A stretch of 64,000 nt of DNA from Cognatundibacterium oligocarboniphilum (GTDB lineage Bacteria; Pseudomonadota; Gammaproteobacteria; Burkholderiales; Burkholderiaceae_D). The stretch covers positions 46,922-110,921 of the forward strand of contig NZ_JABXYJ010000009.1 in NCBI RefSeq assembly GCF_013377855.1, given 5' to 3'. Of the stretch, positions 26,476-34,813 are shown in pieces; within the stretch, counting starts at the first letter, position 1, and each line of letters starts with the position of its first letter. The translations under genes were made by a program, and so were the position numbers. The notes beneath the pieces are model-generated. The model worked only from the letters and a program-made list of their open reading frames with translations, made no database searches and was not told the DNA's origin.

Positions 26476-29241
26476 ATGAATCTGAATTTTCTGACAGAGA
26501 CTTTTGGCCGCTTCATCCACGCCCATGGCATGGGGCATCATTTCCGGCGCTTCAGTATTCTGGATACTGTGTTTGGCGCGTCGGCTGACAAGGAGCTGCC
26601 TTCCGCGTTATCCGATCATTTGCAACAGGCTTCAGCCGCTGCGCCCGATGTGTTACTGCGCACGCTGGAAAGCCGGCACGACGGCCTGACCGATATTGAA
26701 TCTGGTATCCGGCAGCAGCAATATGGCCTGAATGTGATTGACCAGCAGAAAGCCCTGCCGTGGTGGCAGCACTTCTGGAGCTGTTACCGCAATCCTTTCA
26801 ATCTGCTGCTGACTGTGCTGGCGATCGTGTCTTACGTCACGGATGACATGAAGGCGACGATTGTGATCTCAGCGATGGTGGCGCTGTCCACGGTTTTGCG
26901 CTATGTGCAGGAAGCGCGCTCTAACCATGCCGCAGAAAAACTCAAAGCCATGGTCAGCAATACCGCCACAGTCATGCGGCACGATCTGGCCGAAGAAGCA
27001 GCGGCAGATGCCCGCAAGTATTTTGATGTGCAGCTACATCCGCACGGCGCCCGCCGGGTTGAAATACCGATGAAACTGCTGGTGCCGGGCGATGTTGTGG
27101 CCTTGTCTGCTGGCGACATGATTCCTGCCGATGTCCGTATTCTGACTGCCCGCGATCTGTTTGTGAGCCAGTCTGCGATGACCGGTGAATCATTGCCGGT
27201 AGAAAAATTCCCCGAAGATCAGGGACCGCCGTCAGCCAATCCGCTGGAGCTCGATAACCTGTGTTTCATGGGAACCAGCGTGGTGAGCGGTACCGCCACT
27301 GCGGTGGTGCTGGCGACCGGTGCGCGTACTTATTTCGGCACACTGGCAGAAAGAGTGACCGCGACTGACCGCGGTCCGACGGCATTTCAGGCGGGTGTCA
27401 ATAAAGTCAGCTGGGTGCTGATCCGCTTCATGATGGTGATGACACCCGCCGTATTTCTGATTAACGGACTGACCAAGGGCGACTGGCTGGAAGCATTTTT
27501 ATTTTCCCTGTCGATTGCTGTCGGGCTGACGCCGGAAATGCTGCCTGTGATCGTCACATCCACACTGGCCAAAGGTGCCGTTGTGTTGTCGCGTCAGAAG
27601 GTCATCGTCAAGCGGCTGGATGCGATCCAGAATTTTGGTGCGATGGATGTGCTGTGTACCGATAAAACCGGGACGCTGACGCAGGATAAGATTTTCCTTG
27701 CACGTCATACCGATGCGTTTGGTAAAGAGTCGGAAAAGGTATTGCAATATGCCTGCCTGAACAGCTATTACCAGACCGGGTTGAAAAACCTGCTGGACGT
27801 TGCGGTTCTGGAAAACATGAACAACAGAGCGCTGGATGCCGTCACCGGACGCTATCAGAAAATTGATGAAATTCCTTTTGATTTCAATCGTCGCCGCATG
27901 TCGGTGATTGTCGAGGAAAAAGATGACGGGCATCTGCTGATCTGCAAAGGTGCGGTGGAGGAAATCCTGGCTGTCTGCAGCGAAGTGGCGGTGATTGACG
28001 GGACGGAAAAGCTGATGCCGGATTTACTGACGCAGTTAAAGACTGTCACCGGTCAGTTGAATGGAGAAGGTCTGCGGGTGGTCGCCGTAGCAGCCAAACA
28101 TCTGCCACCTGACAAGGTGACGTATAGCGTCAGCGATGAAAGCGACATGGTGCTGATGGGGTACATTGCCTTTCTCGATCCGCCGAAAGAATCGACCGCG
28201 CCGGCCATTCTCGCACTCAAAGAAAATGGCATCGAAGTCAAAATCCTGACCGGTGACAATGCGCTGGTGACCGCTAAAATCTGTCGCGAAGTAGGATTGC
28301 CGGTGACCGGTATGAAGCTGGGGGCGGAAATTGAAACGATGGATGACGCAGAACTGGCGCAGGTCGCGCAACAGACGACAGTATTTGCCAAGCTGAGTCC
28401 GATTCACAAAGAACGGATCGTGCGTGTGTTGCATCAGCAGGGACACGTGGTCGGTTTCATGGGCGATGGTATTAACGATGCGGCGGCATTGCGGGCTGCC
28501 GATATCGGTATTTCAGTCGACACGGCGGTGGATATCGCCAAGGAAGCGGCGGATATTATCCTACTTGAAAAAAGTCTGATGATTCTGCAAGAGGGCGTCA
28601 TCGAAGGCCGCAAGACCTTTGCCAACATGCTCAAGTACATCAAGATGACGGCCAGCTCGAATTTCGGCAATGTGTTTTCAGTGCTGATCGCCAGCGCATT
28701 TTTACCTTTTTTGCCGATGCTGCCGGTGCAGTTGCTGGTACAGAATCTGTTTTACGATATTTCGCAGATTGCGATTCCGTTCGATCATGTGGATCAGGAG
28801 TTTTTACAGAAACCGCAGCATTGGGATCCTTCCGATCTGGGGCGCTTCATGGTTTTTTTTGGCCCTGTCAGTTCGCTGTTTGATGTGCTGACGTTTGCTT
28901 TGCTGTGGTTTGTATTTGCTGCCAACACGACGGAAGTGCAGGCGTTTTTCCAGTCAGGCTGGTTTGTGGAAGGGCTGCTGTCACAAACGCTGATCGTGCA
29001 TCTGATCCGTACCCGGAAAATTCCATTCATCGAAAGCCGGGCTGCCTGGCCGATGCTGCTGACGACCGCGTCAGTCATGCTGGCAGGTATTCTGCTGCCG
29101 CTGTCTCCGCTGGGTTCTTACTTTAAATTCGTCAGCTTGCCGCTTGCTTATTTTCCCTGGCTGGCAGCCATGCTGCTGGCGTATATGGTTCTGACACAGT
29201 TGATGAAAAACTGGTATGCCCGCCGCTTTACATGGCAATAA
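26476..29241 (+). CDS. mgtA: Magnesium-translocating P-type ATPase
   Basis: 921 residues, the length of MgtA/MgtB (P3B) ATPases. Phosphorylation Asp396 lies in CTDKTGTLTQDKIFLARH, preceded by the ion-path SIAVGLTPEMLPVIV of the fourth membrane helix; the actuator TGES is in SAMTGESLPVEKF and the hinge in MGDGINDAAALRAADIGISVDTAVDIAKEAADIILLEKS. About ten membrane segments flank these. It imports Mg2+ across the inner membrane. ATG 26476 is preferred over the overlapping GTG at 26473. The 180-bp upstream gap holds no mgtL-like proline-rich leader that I recognise. Confidence 0.95.
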   Translation: MNLNFLTETFGRFIHAHGMGHHFRRFSILDTVFGASADKELPSALSDHLQQASAAAPDVLLRTLESRHDGLTDIESGIRQQQYGLNVIDQQKALPWWQHFWSCYRNPFNLLLTVLAIVSYVTDDMKATIVISAMVALSTVLRYVQEARSNHAAEKLKAMVSNTATVMRHDLAEEAAADARKYFDVQLHPHGARRVEIPMKLLVPGDVVALSAGDMIPADVRILTARDLFVSQSAMTGESLPVEKFPEDQGPPSANPLELDNLCFMGTSVVSGTATAVVLATGARTYFGTLAERVTATDRGPTAFQAGVNKVSWVLIRFMMVMTPAVFLINGLTKGDWLEAFLFSLSIAVGLTPEMLPVIVTSTLAKGAVVLSRQKVIVKRLDAIQNFGAMDVLCTDKTGTLTQDKIFLARHTDAFGKESEKVLQYACLNSYYQTGLKNLLDVAVLENMNNRALDAVTGRYQKIDEIPFDFNRRRMSVIVEEKDDGHLLICKGAVEEILAVCSEVAVIDGTEKLMPDLLTQLKTVTGQLNGEGLRVVAVAAKHLPPDKVTYSVSDESDMVLMGYIAFLDPPKESTAPAILALKENGIEVKILTGDNALVTAKICREVGLPVTGMKLGAEIETMDDAELAQVAQQTTVFAKLSPIHKERIVRVLHQQGHVVGFMGDGINDAAALRAADIGISVDTAVDIAKEAADIILLEKSLMILQEGVIEGRKTFANMLKYIKMTASSNFGNVFSVLIASAFLPFLPMLPVQLLVQNLFYDISQIAIPFDHVDQEFLQKPQHWDPSDLGRFMVFFGPVSSLFDVLTFALLWFVFAANTTEVQAFFQSGWFVEGLLSQTLIVHLIRTRKIPFIESRAAWPMLLTTASVMLAGILLPLSPLGSYFKFVSLPLAYFPWLAAMLLAYMVLTQLMKNWYARRFTWQ

Positions 29242-29265
29242 CAATCAGCGATATGGCAGAAATGG

Positions 29266-29292
29266 AAACGGCAACCGGTTCAGTTGCCGTTT
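29266..29292 (+). terminator. Hairpin between convergent mgtA and the secretion ATPase gene
   Basis: AAACGGCAAC (29266-29275) pairs perfectly with GTTGCCGTTT (29283-29292) around a 7-nt loop. The A and T ends make it symmetric, suiting a bidirectional terminator between the stops at 29241 and 29321, although the T-run is only three bases. Confidence 0.6.
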
Positions 29293-29320
29293 GCCGTCAT
29301 GCTATGCAGCTGTTTCAGTG

Positions 29321-31099
29321 TCAGAATAAGGCGGAAGTGACCTTCAGCACTTCCTCGATTGTGGTGACACCTTCCCGGATTTTGTCGGCACCGGCAATAC
29401 GCAGAGGTTTCATGCCATCTCTGATGCTCTGATCGCGCAGGGCGTGAATATCGGATTCCTCGGTAATCAGTTTGCTGAAGGCTTGTGAGACAGTCAGCAA
29501 TTCATAAATGCCGGTACGCCCCAGATAGCCGGTCTGGCGGCACTCAGGGCAGCCCACAGGACGGTAAGTGACGGTCGGTTTTGGCAGGGTGCCTTCGACC
29601 AGCGAATCCCAGATCACATCGGGCATTTCTGCATCGGCGGTTTTGCAATGCGGGCACAGGGTTCTGACCAGCCGCTGCGCCAGAATGCCGATCATGGTCG
29701 CTTCCAGCAGGTAGTAAGGCACGCCCAATTCCAGCAGCCGCATGATGGCGGAAGGCGCATCGTTGGTATGCAGGGTGGACAGCACCAGATGTCCGGTCAG
29801 TGCCGCCTGCACAGCCATTTCTGCCGTTTCCAGATCGCGGATCTCACCGACCATGATGATGTCCGGGTCTTGTCGCATCAGGGCACGGATGCCATCGGCA
29901 AACCCCAGTTCAATTGAGGACTGCACCTGCATCTGGTTGAACGAGGCTTCCACCATTTCAATCGGGTCTTCCACCGTGCAGACATTCACATCAGACGTCG
30001 CCAGCGCCTTGAGGGTGGTGTACAGCGTGGTAGTCTTACCGGAGCCGGTCGGTCCGGTCACCAGAATGATGCCGTGTGGTTTGCTGGTCAGTGCATCCCA
30101 GCGTTTAGCATCGTTATCCGGAAAACCCAGTTCAGGCAAGGTTTTCACTACGACTTCGGGATCGAAAATACGCATCACCATTTTTTCGCCGAACACGGTC
30201 GGCAGTGTGGAAAGACGCAATTCGATTTCCTGACCGTCAGCTGTGCGGGTCTTGATCCTGCCATCCTGCGGCCGGCGTTTTTCGATCACGTCGATCCGTC
30301 CCAGCAGCTTAATCCGGGCAATCATCGCAATCATGACGGTGGCCGGTACCTGATACACCTGGTGCAGCACGCCATCAATACGGAAACGGATGATGGCCAT
30401 ATCCCGCTTCGGTTCCAGGTGGATATCGGAAGCTCGCTGGTCGAAGGCAAATTGCCACAGCCAGTCAACGATGTTGATAACGTGCTGATCGTTGGCATCG
30501 ACCTGTTTATTGCTTTTTCCGAGCTCTACCAGTTGTTCCAGGTTTTGCCGCAGACCGAGATCATTGTTGCTCGATTTACGGGCATCCTTGATTGATTTGG
30601 CAAGCGAAAAAAACTGCGCAGTGTACTGGGCAATCTCAAGCGGATTGGCGAACACAAGGCGGATTTCCTTGCGTGAAATGCGCGTGATTTCAGACTGCCA
30701 TTCATCATTGAACGGATCGGTCGTCGCCACCACCACGGTATTGCCGATTGCTTCCACTGGGAGGATGTGGAAGCGGGTTGCATAGGTGGCAGACATCACA
30801 TCAGAAACCGTGGTGAAGTCGATTTTCAGCGGATCAATGCGGTAAAACGGCAGGTTTACTTTTCTGGCTGTCCATTCGGTCAGCCAGTCCAGCGTCAGCA
30901 ATTTATGCGGTGCTTTGAGTGACGTGATTTTGCATTGTGCTGCTGCCGTCAGCGGGTGCATGGCGGATGGTGCATTTTTCAGAATGCCCTGCGCTTCATT
31001 GAATTTGATTTTGGCATCTTCCTTGGCAATCAGCCCGTCCGCCATCATCCAGGTGAAAATCTGCTGCAGGTTCAGATGCCGGAGTGCTTTGGTATTCAT
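29321..31099 (-). CDS. GspE/PilB-type secretion or pilus assembly ATPase
   Basis: 592 residues. An N-terminal MshEN-like region (about 60-190) is followed by the hexameric ATPase domain: Walker A GPTGSGKTTTLY with Lys355, the Asp box TVEDPIEM, Walker B IMVGEIRDLETAEMA, the His box LSTLHTNDAPSAI, and a four-Cys zinc element (CPHC ... CPEC). Such ATPases power type II secretion or type IV pilus extension, but no other secretion gene is nearby. ATG 31099 was preferred; a TTG at 31171 overlapping the preceding stop would add 24 residues. The upstream methyltransferase-like gene overlaps or abuts, so cotranscription is likely. Confidence 0.88.
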   Translation of the reverse strand: MNTKALRHLNLQQIFTWMMADGLIAKEDAKIKFNEAQGILKNAPSAMHPLTAAAQCKITSLKAPHKLLTLDWLTEWTARKVNLPFYRIDPLKIDFTTVSDVMSATYATRFHILPVEAIGNTVVVATTDPFNDEWQSEITRISRKEIRLVFANPLEIAQYTAQFFSLAKSIKDARKSSNNDLGLRQNLEQLVELGKSNKQVDANDQHVINIVDWLWQFAFDQRASDIHLEPKRDMAIIRFRIDGVLHQVYQVPATVMIAMIARIKLLGRIDVIEKRRPQDGRIKTRTADGQEIELRLSTLPTVFGEKMVMRIFDPEVVVKTLPELGFPDNDAKRWDALTSKPHGIILVTGPTGSGKTTTLYTTLKALATSDVNVCTVEDPIEMVEASFNQMQVQSSIELGFADGIRALMRQDPDIIMVGEIRDLETAEMAVQAALTGHLVLSTLHTNDAPSAIMRLLELGVPYYLLEATMIGILAQRLVRTLCPHCKTADAEMPDVIWDSLVEGTLPKPTVTYRPVGCPECRQTGYLGRTGIYELLTVSQAFSKLITEESDIHALRDQSIRDGMKPLRIAGADKIREGVTTIEEVLKVTSALF

Positions 31100-31167
31100 A
31101 TGTTCTGACTGGCGGTGAAATGATGCGTGGTTCGGGAAGATGGCCGTGCTGTGTTTCAGTAATCCGG

Positions 31168-31989
31168 TCAATCCGGATCGCAGGCTGCTTTCAGACCGTT
31201 GACCCAGGATTTGGCGGGTAATCTGGTCTGCATCCTGATCTCTTCAGCTCTGGTGTACAAGGTGGTGAAATCCAGCACAGAACGTTGTTTGAAAGCGACG
31301 GCGACTACGTTGCCGTCATGGACTTCCGGCAGACATAGCACATTATCAAAAGCATAGCGCAAAGCTTTCAGATTGCGCGCATAGCTGGGATGATCGCCAA
31401 ACAGGTTGATGGTCAGGATACCATCCGGTTTGAGGCAGGCGGCGCAGGCGCGGTAAAACTCCGGCGTATCCAGCACCGGTCCTTTGGCTGTGGCATCGTA
31501 GAGGTCAACCTGTAAGACGTCGATGGTATCGCTGTTTGCTTCGTCGTTGACGAAATCCAGCGCATCCATTTCTATGACCTGCAGACGGTCATCGTTCGGC
31601 GGCAGTTTGAACATGCTCTCGCAAATAGCGATCACGGACGGATTCAGTTCGACCGCGGTGACCTGTGCCTGCGGAAACTGCCGATAGCAGAATTTGGTCA
31701 GTGCACCGGTACCAAGACCAAGTTGCACGATGTGCTGAGGCGCAGGTTGGAACAGCATCCACAGCATCATCTGCTGAGCGTATTCGAGTTCAATGGCATC
31801 GGGCTTGCGCAAACGCATCGCACCCTGCACCCACTCGGTGCCGAAATGCAGAAATCGCACCCCATCCAGTTCAGACAGCGTTACAGGAGCAAACTTCGGT
31901 TTGCGTGGTTTTTTAGCGGCAGTAACCGCTTTGGCCGGGCCGGAGCGGTAATTGCTTTCGGCTTCGATCGATTTTCGTTTGATAAGCAT
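31168..31989 (-). CDS. Spermidine-synthase-like protein
   Basis: 273 residues. After a basic N-terminal tail (about 1-32, Lys/Ala/Pro-rich) comes a Rossmann-like methyltransferase/aminopropyltransferase core: IVQLGLGTGALTKFCYRQFP (cosubstrate loop), VTAVELNPSVIAICESMF, VIEMDALDFV and DVLQVDLYDATAKGPVLDTPEFY, matching the polyamine synthase fold. SpeE normally has GGGDG and DSTDP motifs; here they are GLGTG and DLYDA, so aminopropyl transfer to putrescine is doubtful. It sits directly upstream of the secretion ATPase gene. I would call it a spermidine synthase family member with unknown reaction. Confidence 0.78.
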   Translation of the reverse strand: MLIKRKSIEAESNYRSGPAKAVTAAKKPRKPKFAPVTLSELDGVRFLHFGTEWVQGAMRLRKPDAIELEYAQQMMLWMLFQPAPQHIVQLGLGTGALTKFCYRQFPQAQVTAVELNPSVIAICESMFKLPPNDDRLQVIEMDALDFVNDEANSDTIDVLQVDLYDATAKGPVLDTPEFYRACAACLKPDGILTINLFGDHPSYARNLKALRYAFDNVLCLPEVHDGNVVAVAFKQRSVLDFTTLYTRAEEIRMQTRLPAKSWVNGLKAACDPD

Positions 31990-32056
31990 TGTGTTATTTT
32001 ACCTTTTGCGCTTTGTGCAGAGCATTGATTCATGTAAAAGTTTGTCGCTGAATGTG

Positions 32057-32641
32057 TCAGTGCTGTCCCGAGTCTGGCGCTGCCTGTAGTGGTGGTGGCG
32101 CTGAATCATCGGCAACATGCCGCAGTCGTTGCCACTCAAGGCATTTCTGCCTAAATGATTTGCTTGCGTGTGCCGGTGACGATGAGGGCAGCACCAGCGT
32201 CTGAAAACCCTGTTCCCGGAACCAGCGTTGCAGTCGTGCCGCTGTTTGTCCGTTGAAGCAGACGCGCTGTAGCCGGGGGTATCGCTGATGCAGCGCGGAA
32301 AAATCATTCAGTTCGCCGTTACGGATCGCTGTATCCAGACTGCCTTGCCGCTGGCAATGCCGGAAAATGTCCCATAAGCCTATACCTTGCTGTAACAACG
32401 CCGCCAGTTTGTCCGGGTAATCGAGCGCAGTCAGGTCGCGTTCCACCACTTCTGACAACAGCCGCCAGAACTGATTATGACGAAACGCATAATATTGGCC
32501 GGCCAGCAGCGAAGCGTTGCCGGGAAAACTGCCCAGTATCAGGGTATGGGTATCTGCATTGATGACGGGCGGAAAGCCGGACAGTCGTTCGATAGTATTG
32601 TTCCGTGCCGCAGATGGCGCCTGTGCAGTAGCGTAAGTCAT
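32057..32641 (-). CDS. Hypoxanthine/deoxyinosine DNA glycosylase (UDG superfamily)
   Basis: 194 residues. The UDG fold is shown by FPPVINADTHTLILGSFPGNASL, then YYAFRHNQFWRLL (catalytic Asn-type position and stacking aromatic) and the C-terminal LVLPSSSPAHASKSFRQKCLEWQRL. These are marks of UDG family 6, which excises hypoxanthine (deaminated adenine) from DNA and usually lacks uracil activity. ATG 32641 starts it just before the conserved core; an alternative ATG at 32683 would add 14 residues, and neither has a strong ribosome site. The last ~20 residues are low-complexity. Confidence 0.82.
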   Translation of the reverse strand: MTYATAQAPSAARNNTIERLSGFPPVINADTHTLILGSFPGNASLLAGQYYAFRHNQFWRLLSEVVERDLTALDYPDKLAALLQQGIGLWDIFRHCQRQGSLDTAIRNGELNDFSALHQRYPRLQRVCFNGQTAARLQRWFREQGFQTLVLPSSSPAHASKSFRQKCLEWQRLRHVADDSAPPPLQAAPDSGQH

Positions 32642-32796
32642 AAGGATAAACGGGTCATGGCAGATACAAGATGAAACAATCATGGCGCATGGTTGGCGAT
32701 TTTTTTGTCAACCATGATGCCGGTGAAAGCGTTAGGCAGACACTGTGATCAAACGATAGAATGGTATTTTAATTGGAACACGGCAAGGAGATGGCA

Positions 32797-33264
32797 ATGA
32801 AAAAAATCTGGATAACGGCAATGGCGACTTCAGTGGCAGCCGTTGTATTACTTGGCGGTTGCGCAACGCAATCGGATTCCGGCAGCGTTTATCGTTCCAG
32901 CCAGACGCAGAATGAGCAAAGCGTGCGTATGGGCTATGTTGAATCGGTACGCGAAGTAACGATTGATAAAGGGCAGACCGGTGTCGGCACTGCGGCTGGC
33001 GCTGCGCTGGGCGGTATTGCGGCCGGCTCCAGTGTCGGGCAGGGTAATGGCGCGATTGCCGCAGGGATAGTCGGCGCTGTCGCCGGTGGTATTTTGGGCC
33101 AGACGATTGAAAAGAGAAACAGCCAGCAGCGCGGTCTGGAAATCACCGTCAAGCTGGATAATGGTGATATGAAAGCGATTACCCAGGATGCCGATGAAAT
33201 TTTCCGTGTCGGTGACCGCGTGCGTCTGCTGTCGAACGGTCGCACCACTCGCGTCACCCATTAA
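32797..33264 (+). CDS. Outer-membrane lipoprotein with glycine-zipper domain (SlyB/Pcp-like)
   Basis: 155 residues. A lipoprotein signal peptide ends at LLGGC with lipidated Cys22. A conserved segment (VRMGYVESVREVTI) leads into the glycine-zipper 2TM domain (GVGTAAGAALGGIAAGSSVG ... AAGIVGAVAGGILGQTIE, about 70-110) and a C-terminal beta-rich domain (LEITVKLDNGDMKAITQ ... FRVGDRVRLLS). SlyB-type proteins stabilise the outer membrane. ATG 32797 is chosen because AAGGAG lies 6 bp upstream; the nearer ATG at 32791 touches it. A strong terminator follows. Confidence 0.88.
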   Translation: MKKIWITAMATSVAAVVLLGGCATQSDSGSVYRSSQTQNEQSVRMGYVESVREVTIDKGQTGVGTAAGAALGGIAAGSSVGQGNGAIAAGIVGAVAGGILGQTIEKRNSQQRGLEITVKLDNGDMKAITQDADEIFRVGDRVRLLSNGRTTRVTH

Positions 33265-33300
33265 TATGTTCCGGAGTTGCCTGATGCAACGATATTAAAA

Positions 33301-33327
33301 AAGCAGCCTTGTTAGGCTGCTTTTTTT
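33301..33327 (+). terminator. Intrinsic terminator after the glycine-zipper lipoprotein gene
   Basis: AAGCAGCC (33301-33308) pairs with GGCTGCTT (33315-33322) around a 6-nt loop, followed by five more T. Confidence 0.9.
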
Positions 33328-33386
33328 ATGTTTCAGAACGGCGCATAATGCAGATTGCGGTTGTGGCATTTAAAAGGAGAATACAG

Positions 33387-33893
33387 ATGAACAGACGCTT
33401 ATTGGCGATGCTATCAGTCGCGCTGCTTTCGCCGCTGGCTCACGCCGGAGAAGTCAGCGTGACCTGGTATGAGCCTGAAAAATATACCGATATCCGGCCG
33501 ACCAATGAAACCCGTGAAGTTTTTCGTGACCGGGTGACCAAAGAACTGGGGCTAGTTTTTGCCGATCTGGCAAAAAAACTGCCGGATGATGTGAAATGGC
33601 TGGTAACGGTGACTGATGTGGATCTGGCCGGAGATGTGCGTCCGATGATGCACGGTGGCATGAATGATATCCGTATCATTAAGGATGTGTACTGGCCCCG
33701 GATGGCGCTTCAGTTTCAGATGACGGATAGCACTGGAAAAGTGATTGCTGAAGGTAAGGAAGACATCAAGGATATGAATTTCATGATGGGTATCCGCATT
33801 CCGTCCGGCAACACCAGTTTTGAATATGAAGAAAAAATGCTGCACGACTGGTTTAAAAAGCAGCAGCGCGATGGACGATTTCCGTCGAAATAA
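33387..33893 (+). CDS. DUF3016 exported protein
   Basis: 168 residues with a signal peptide ending near PLAHAGEVSV (about residue 21). The mature protein has the DUF3016 pattern: VTWYEPEKYTDIRP, EVFRDRVTKELGLVFADLAKKLP, LVTVTDVDLAGDVRP and IRIIKDVYWPRM. Function is unknown; members are periplasmic and common in beta- and gammaproteobacteria. Ribosome site AAGGAGA lies 6 bp before the ATG at 33387, and earlier in-frame starts fall in the preceding terminator region, so I discard them. Confidence 0.85.
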   Translation: MNRRLLAMLSVALLSPLAHAGEVSVTWYEPEKYTDIRPTNETREVFRDRVTKELGLVFADLAKKLPDDVKWLVTVTDVDLAGDVRPMMHGGMNDIRIIKDVYWPRMALQFQMTDSTGKVIAEGKEDIKDMNFMMGIRIPSGNTSFEYEEKMLHDWFKKQQRDGRFPSK

Positions 33894-34109
33894 TAATGGG
33901 TGTAATGGGCGGTGGGGGCTGCGTTCTGGAGCTGCCGCTCATACGCCGCATTACTTTGCGCATTCGCAGTGTCATCGCGTTCTGCCGGGTGCCATGAGAT
34001 TGCAACTTTGCCAGCTCAACAAGTATGGCAAGGCACAGATCCACGCGCTGTGCCGGTGCACTCAATGCGCGAATCAAATACCGGATCAGATATCAGATCA
34101 GATGCCGGA
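33894..34109. other. Intergenic gap with short GATCAG repeats
   Basis: About 215 bp between convergent genes. The right end (34076-34129) has five imperfect copies of GGATCA/AGATCA spaced 8-13 bp apart, partly running into the C-terminus of the next gene. No terminator or convincing ORF is seen. Confidence 0.4.
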
Positions 34110-34577
34110 TCAGTTCATCGGATCAACTTTATACTGCTGTGTCTGCAGCCAGCCAACTTCCAGAAAACCTGCCGGAACCACATCTGTATCGGAAACTCCA
34201 TTCAGGGTATGAAAGTCAAGGTTCATGCGTTTCAAAGTCTGGTCGCAGACCAAAAACTGCACACCTCTGGCACGTAAATCATTGACTGCTTTGGCGATGC
34301 CGTTATTCTTTTGAGCCAGTAATTCAAGCCCGGGGCCGTAATTGACGACCTTCACCGACAGGTGACCGCCAAATTGTTGCGCTGCGTTCATTGCATTCTG
34401 AATGTTCGCCAGTTTCAGTTGCCAGACTGAAGAATCGCCGCTGGTGACGGGAACCACAATGTTGACATCGCCATAGGTGGCATGTGTGATTTTCGGTTCA
34501 ACATAACTGTCAGCACTGGCGATGCCGGAGAGTAACAGACTGCCTGCCAACAAGAGAGACTTGGTCATGTATTTCAT
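34110..34577 (-). CDS. Exported DsrE-family protein
   Basis: 155 residues. A signal peptide (LLLAGSLLLSGIASA, about 6-20) is followed by a DsrE/DsrF-like fold: VNIVVPVTSGDSSVWQLKLANIQNAM, LSVKVVNYGPGLELLAQKN and ARGVQFLVCDQTLKRMNLD, with one conserved Cys (about 113) in FLVCDQT. Cytoplasmic DsrE proteins carry persulfide sulfur; the exported single-Cys members are uncharacterised. ATG 34577 has GGAG 6 bp upstream; an ATG four codons earlier (34589) lies on that ribosome site. No sulfur-oxidation genes are near, so the role is open. Confidence 0.8.
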   Translation of the reverse strand: MKYMTKSLLLAGSLLLSGIASADSYVEPKITHATYGDVNIVVPVTSGDSSVWQLKLANIQNAMNAAQQFGGHLSVKVVNYGPGLELLAQKNNGIAKAVNDLRARGVQFLVCDQTLKRMNLDFHTLNGVSDTDVVPAGFLEVGWLQTQQYKVDPMN

Positions 34578-34780
34578 CAGTGGCTCCATCAGATAAGACT
34601 GGTTGAAATGAACTGTCTGGCACGCGTCCCCGGCATGCCGTTCAGAGCGCCGGTCGGTAAGCAGACGGTTGTCTGCCGTGCAGTGTAGCACCGCGCTGCA
34701 GGAAGGAAAGGGGAAACAGAAAAGAAGCGGTGAAGCCGCCAATCCGGAGCATGGGAAATATCCGGACTGGCGTGATGAAA

Positions 34781-34802
34781 GGCTGCCGTTTTGCGTGCAG
34801 CC
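34781..34802 (-). terminator. Weak hairpin after htpG
   Basis: GGCTGC (34781-34786) and GCAGCC (34797-34802) form a 6-bp stem just downstream of the htpG stop. On the minus strand it is followed only by TTTC, so termination strength is uncertain. Confidence 0.4.
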
Positions 34803-34813
34803 CGTTGGACAGG

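Noticed and set aside
34076..34129. GATCAG-type repeats considered as a tandem repeat or CRISPR-like array
   Set aside because: Units are 6-8 bp with irregular spacing and partly inside a coding end; no spacers.
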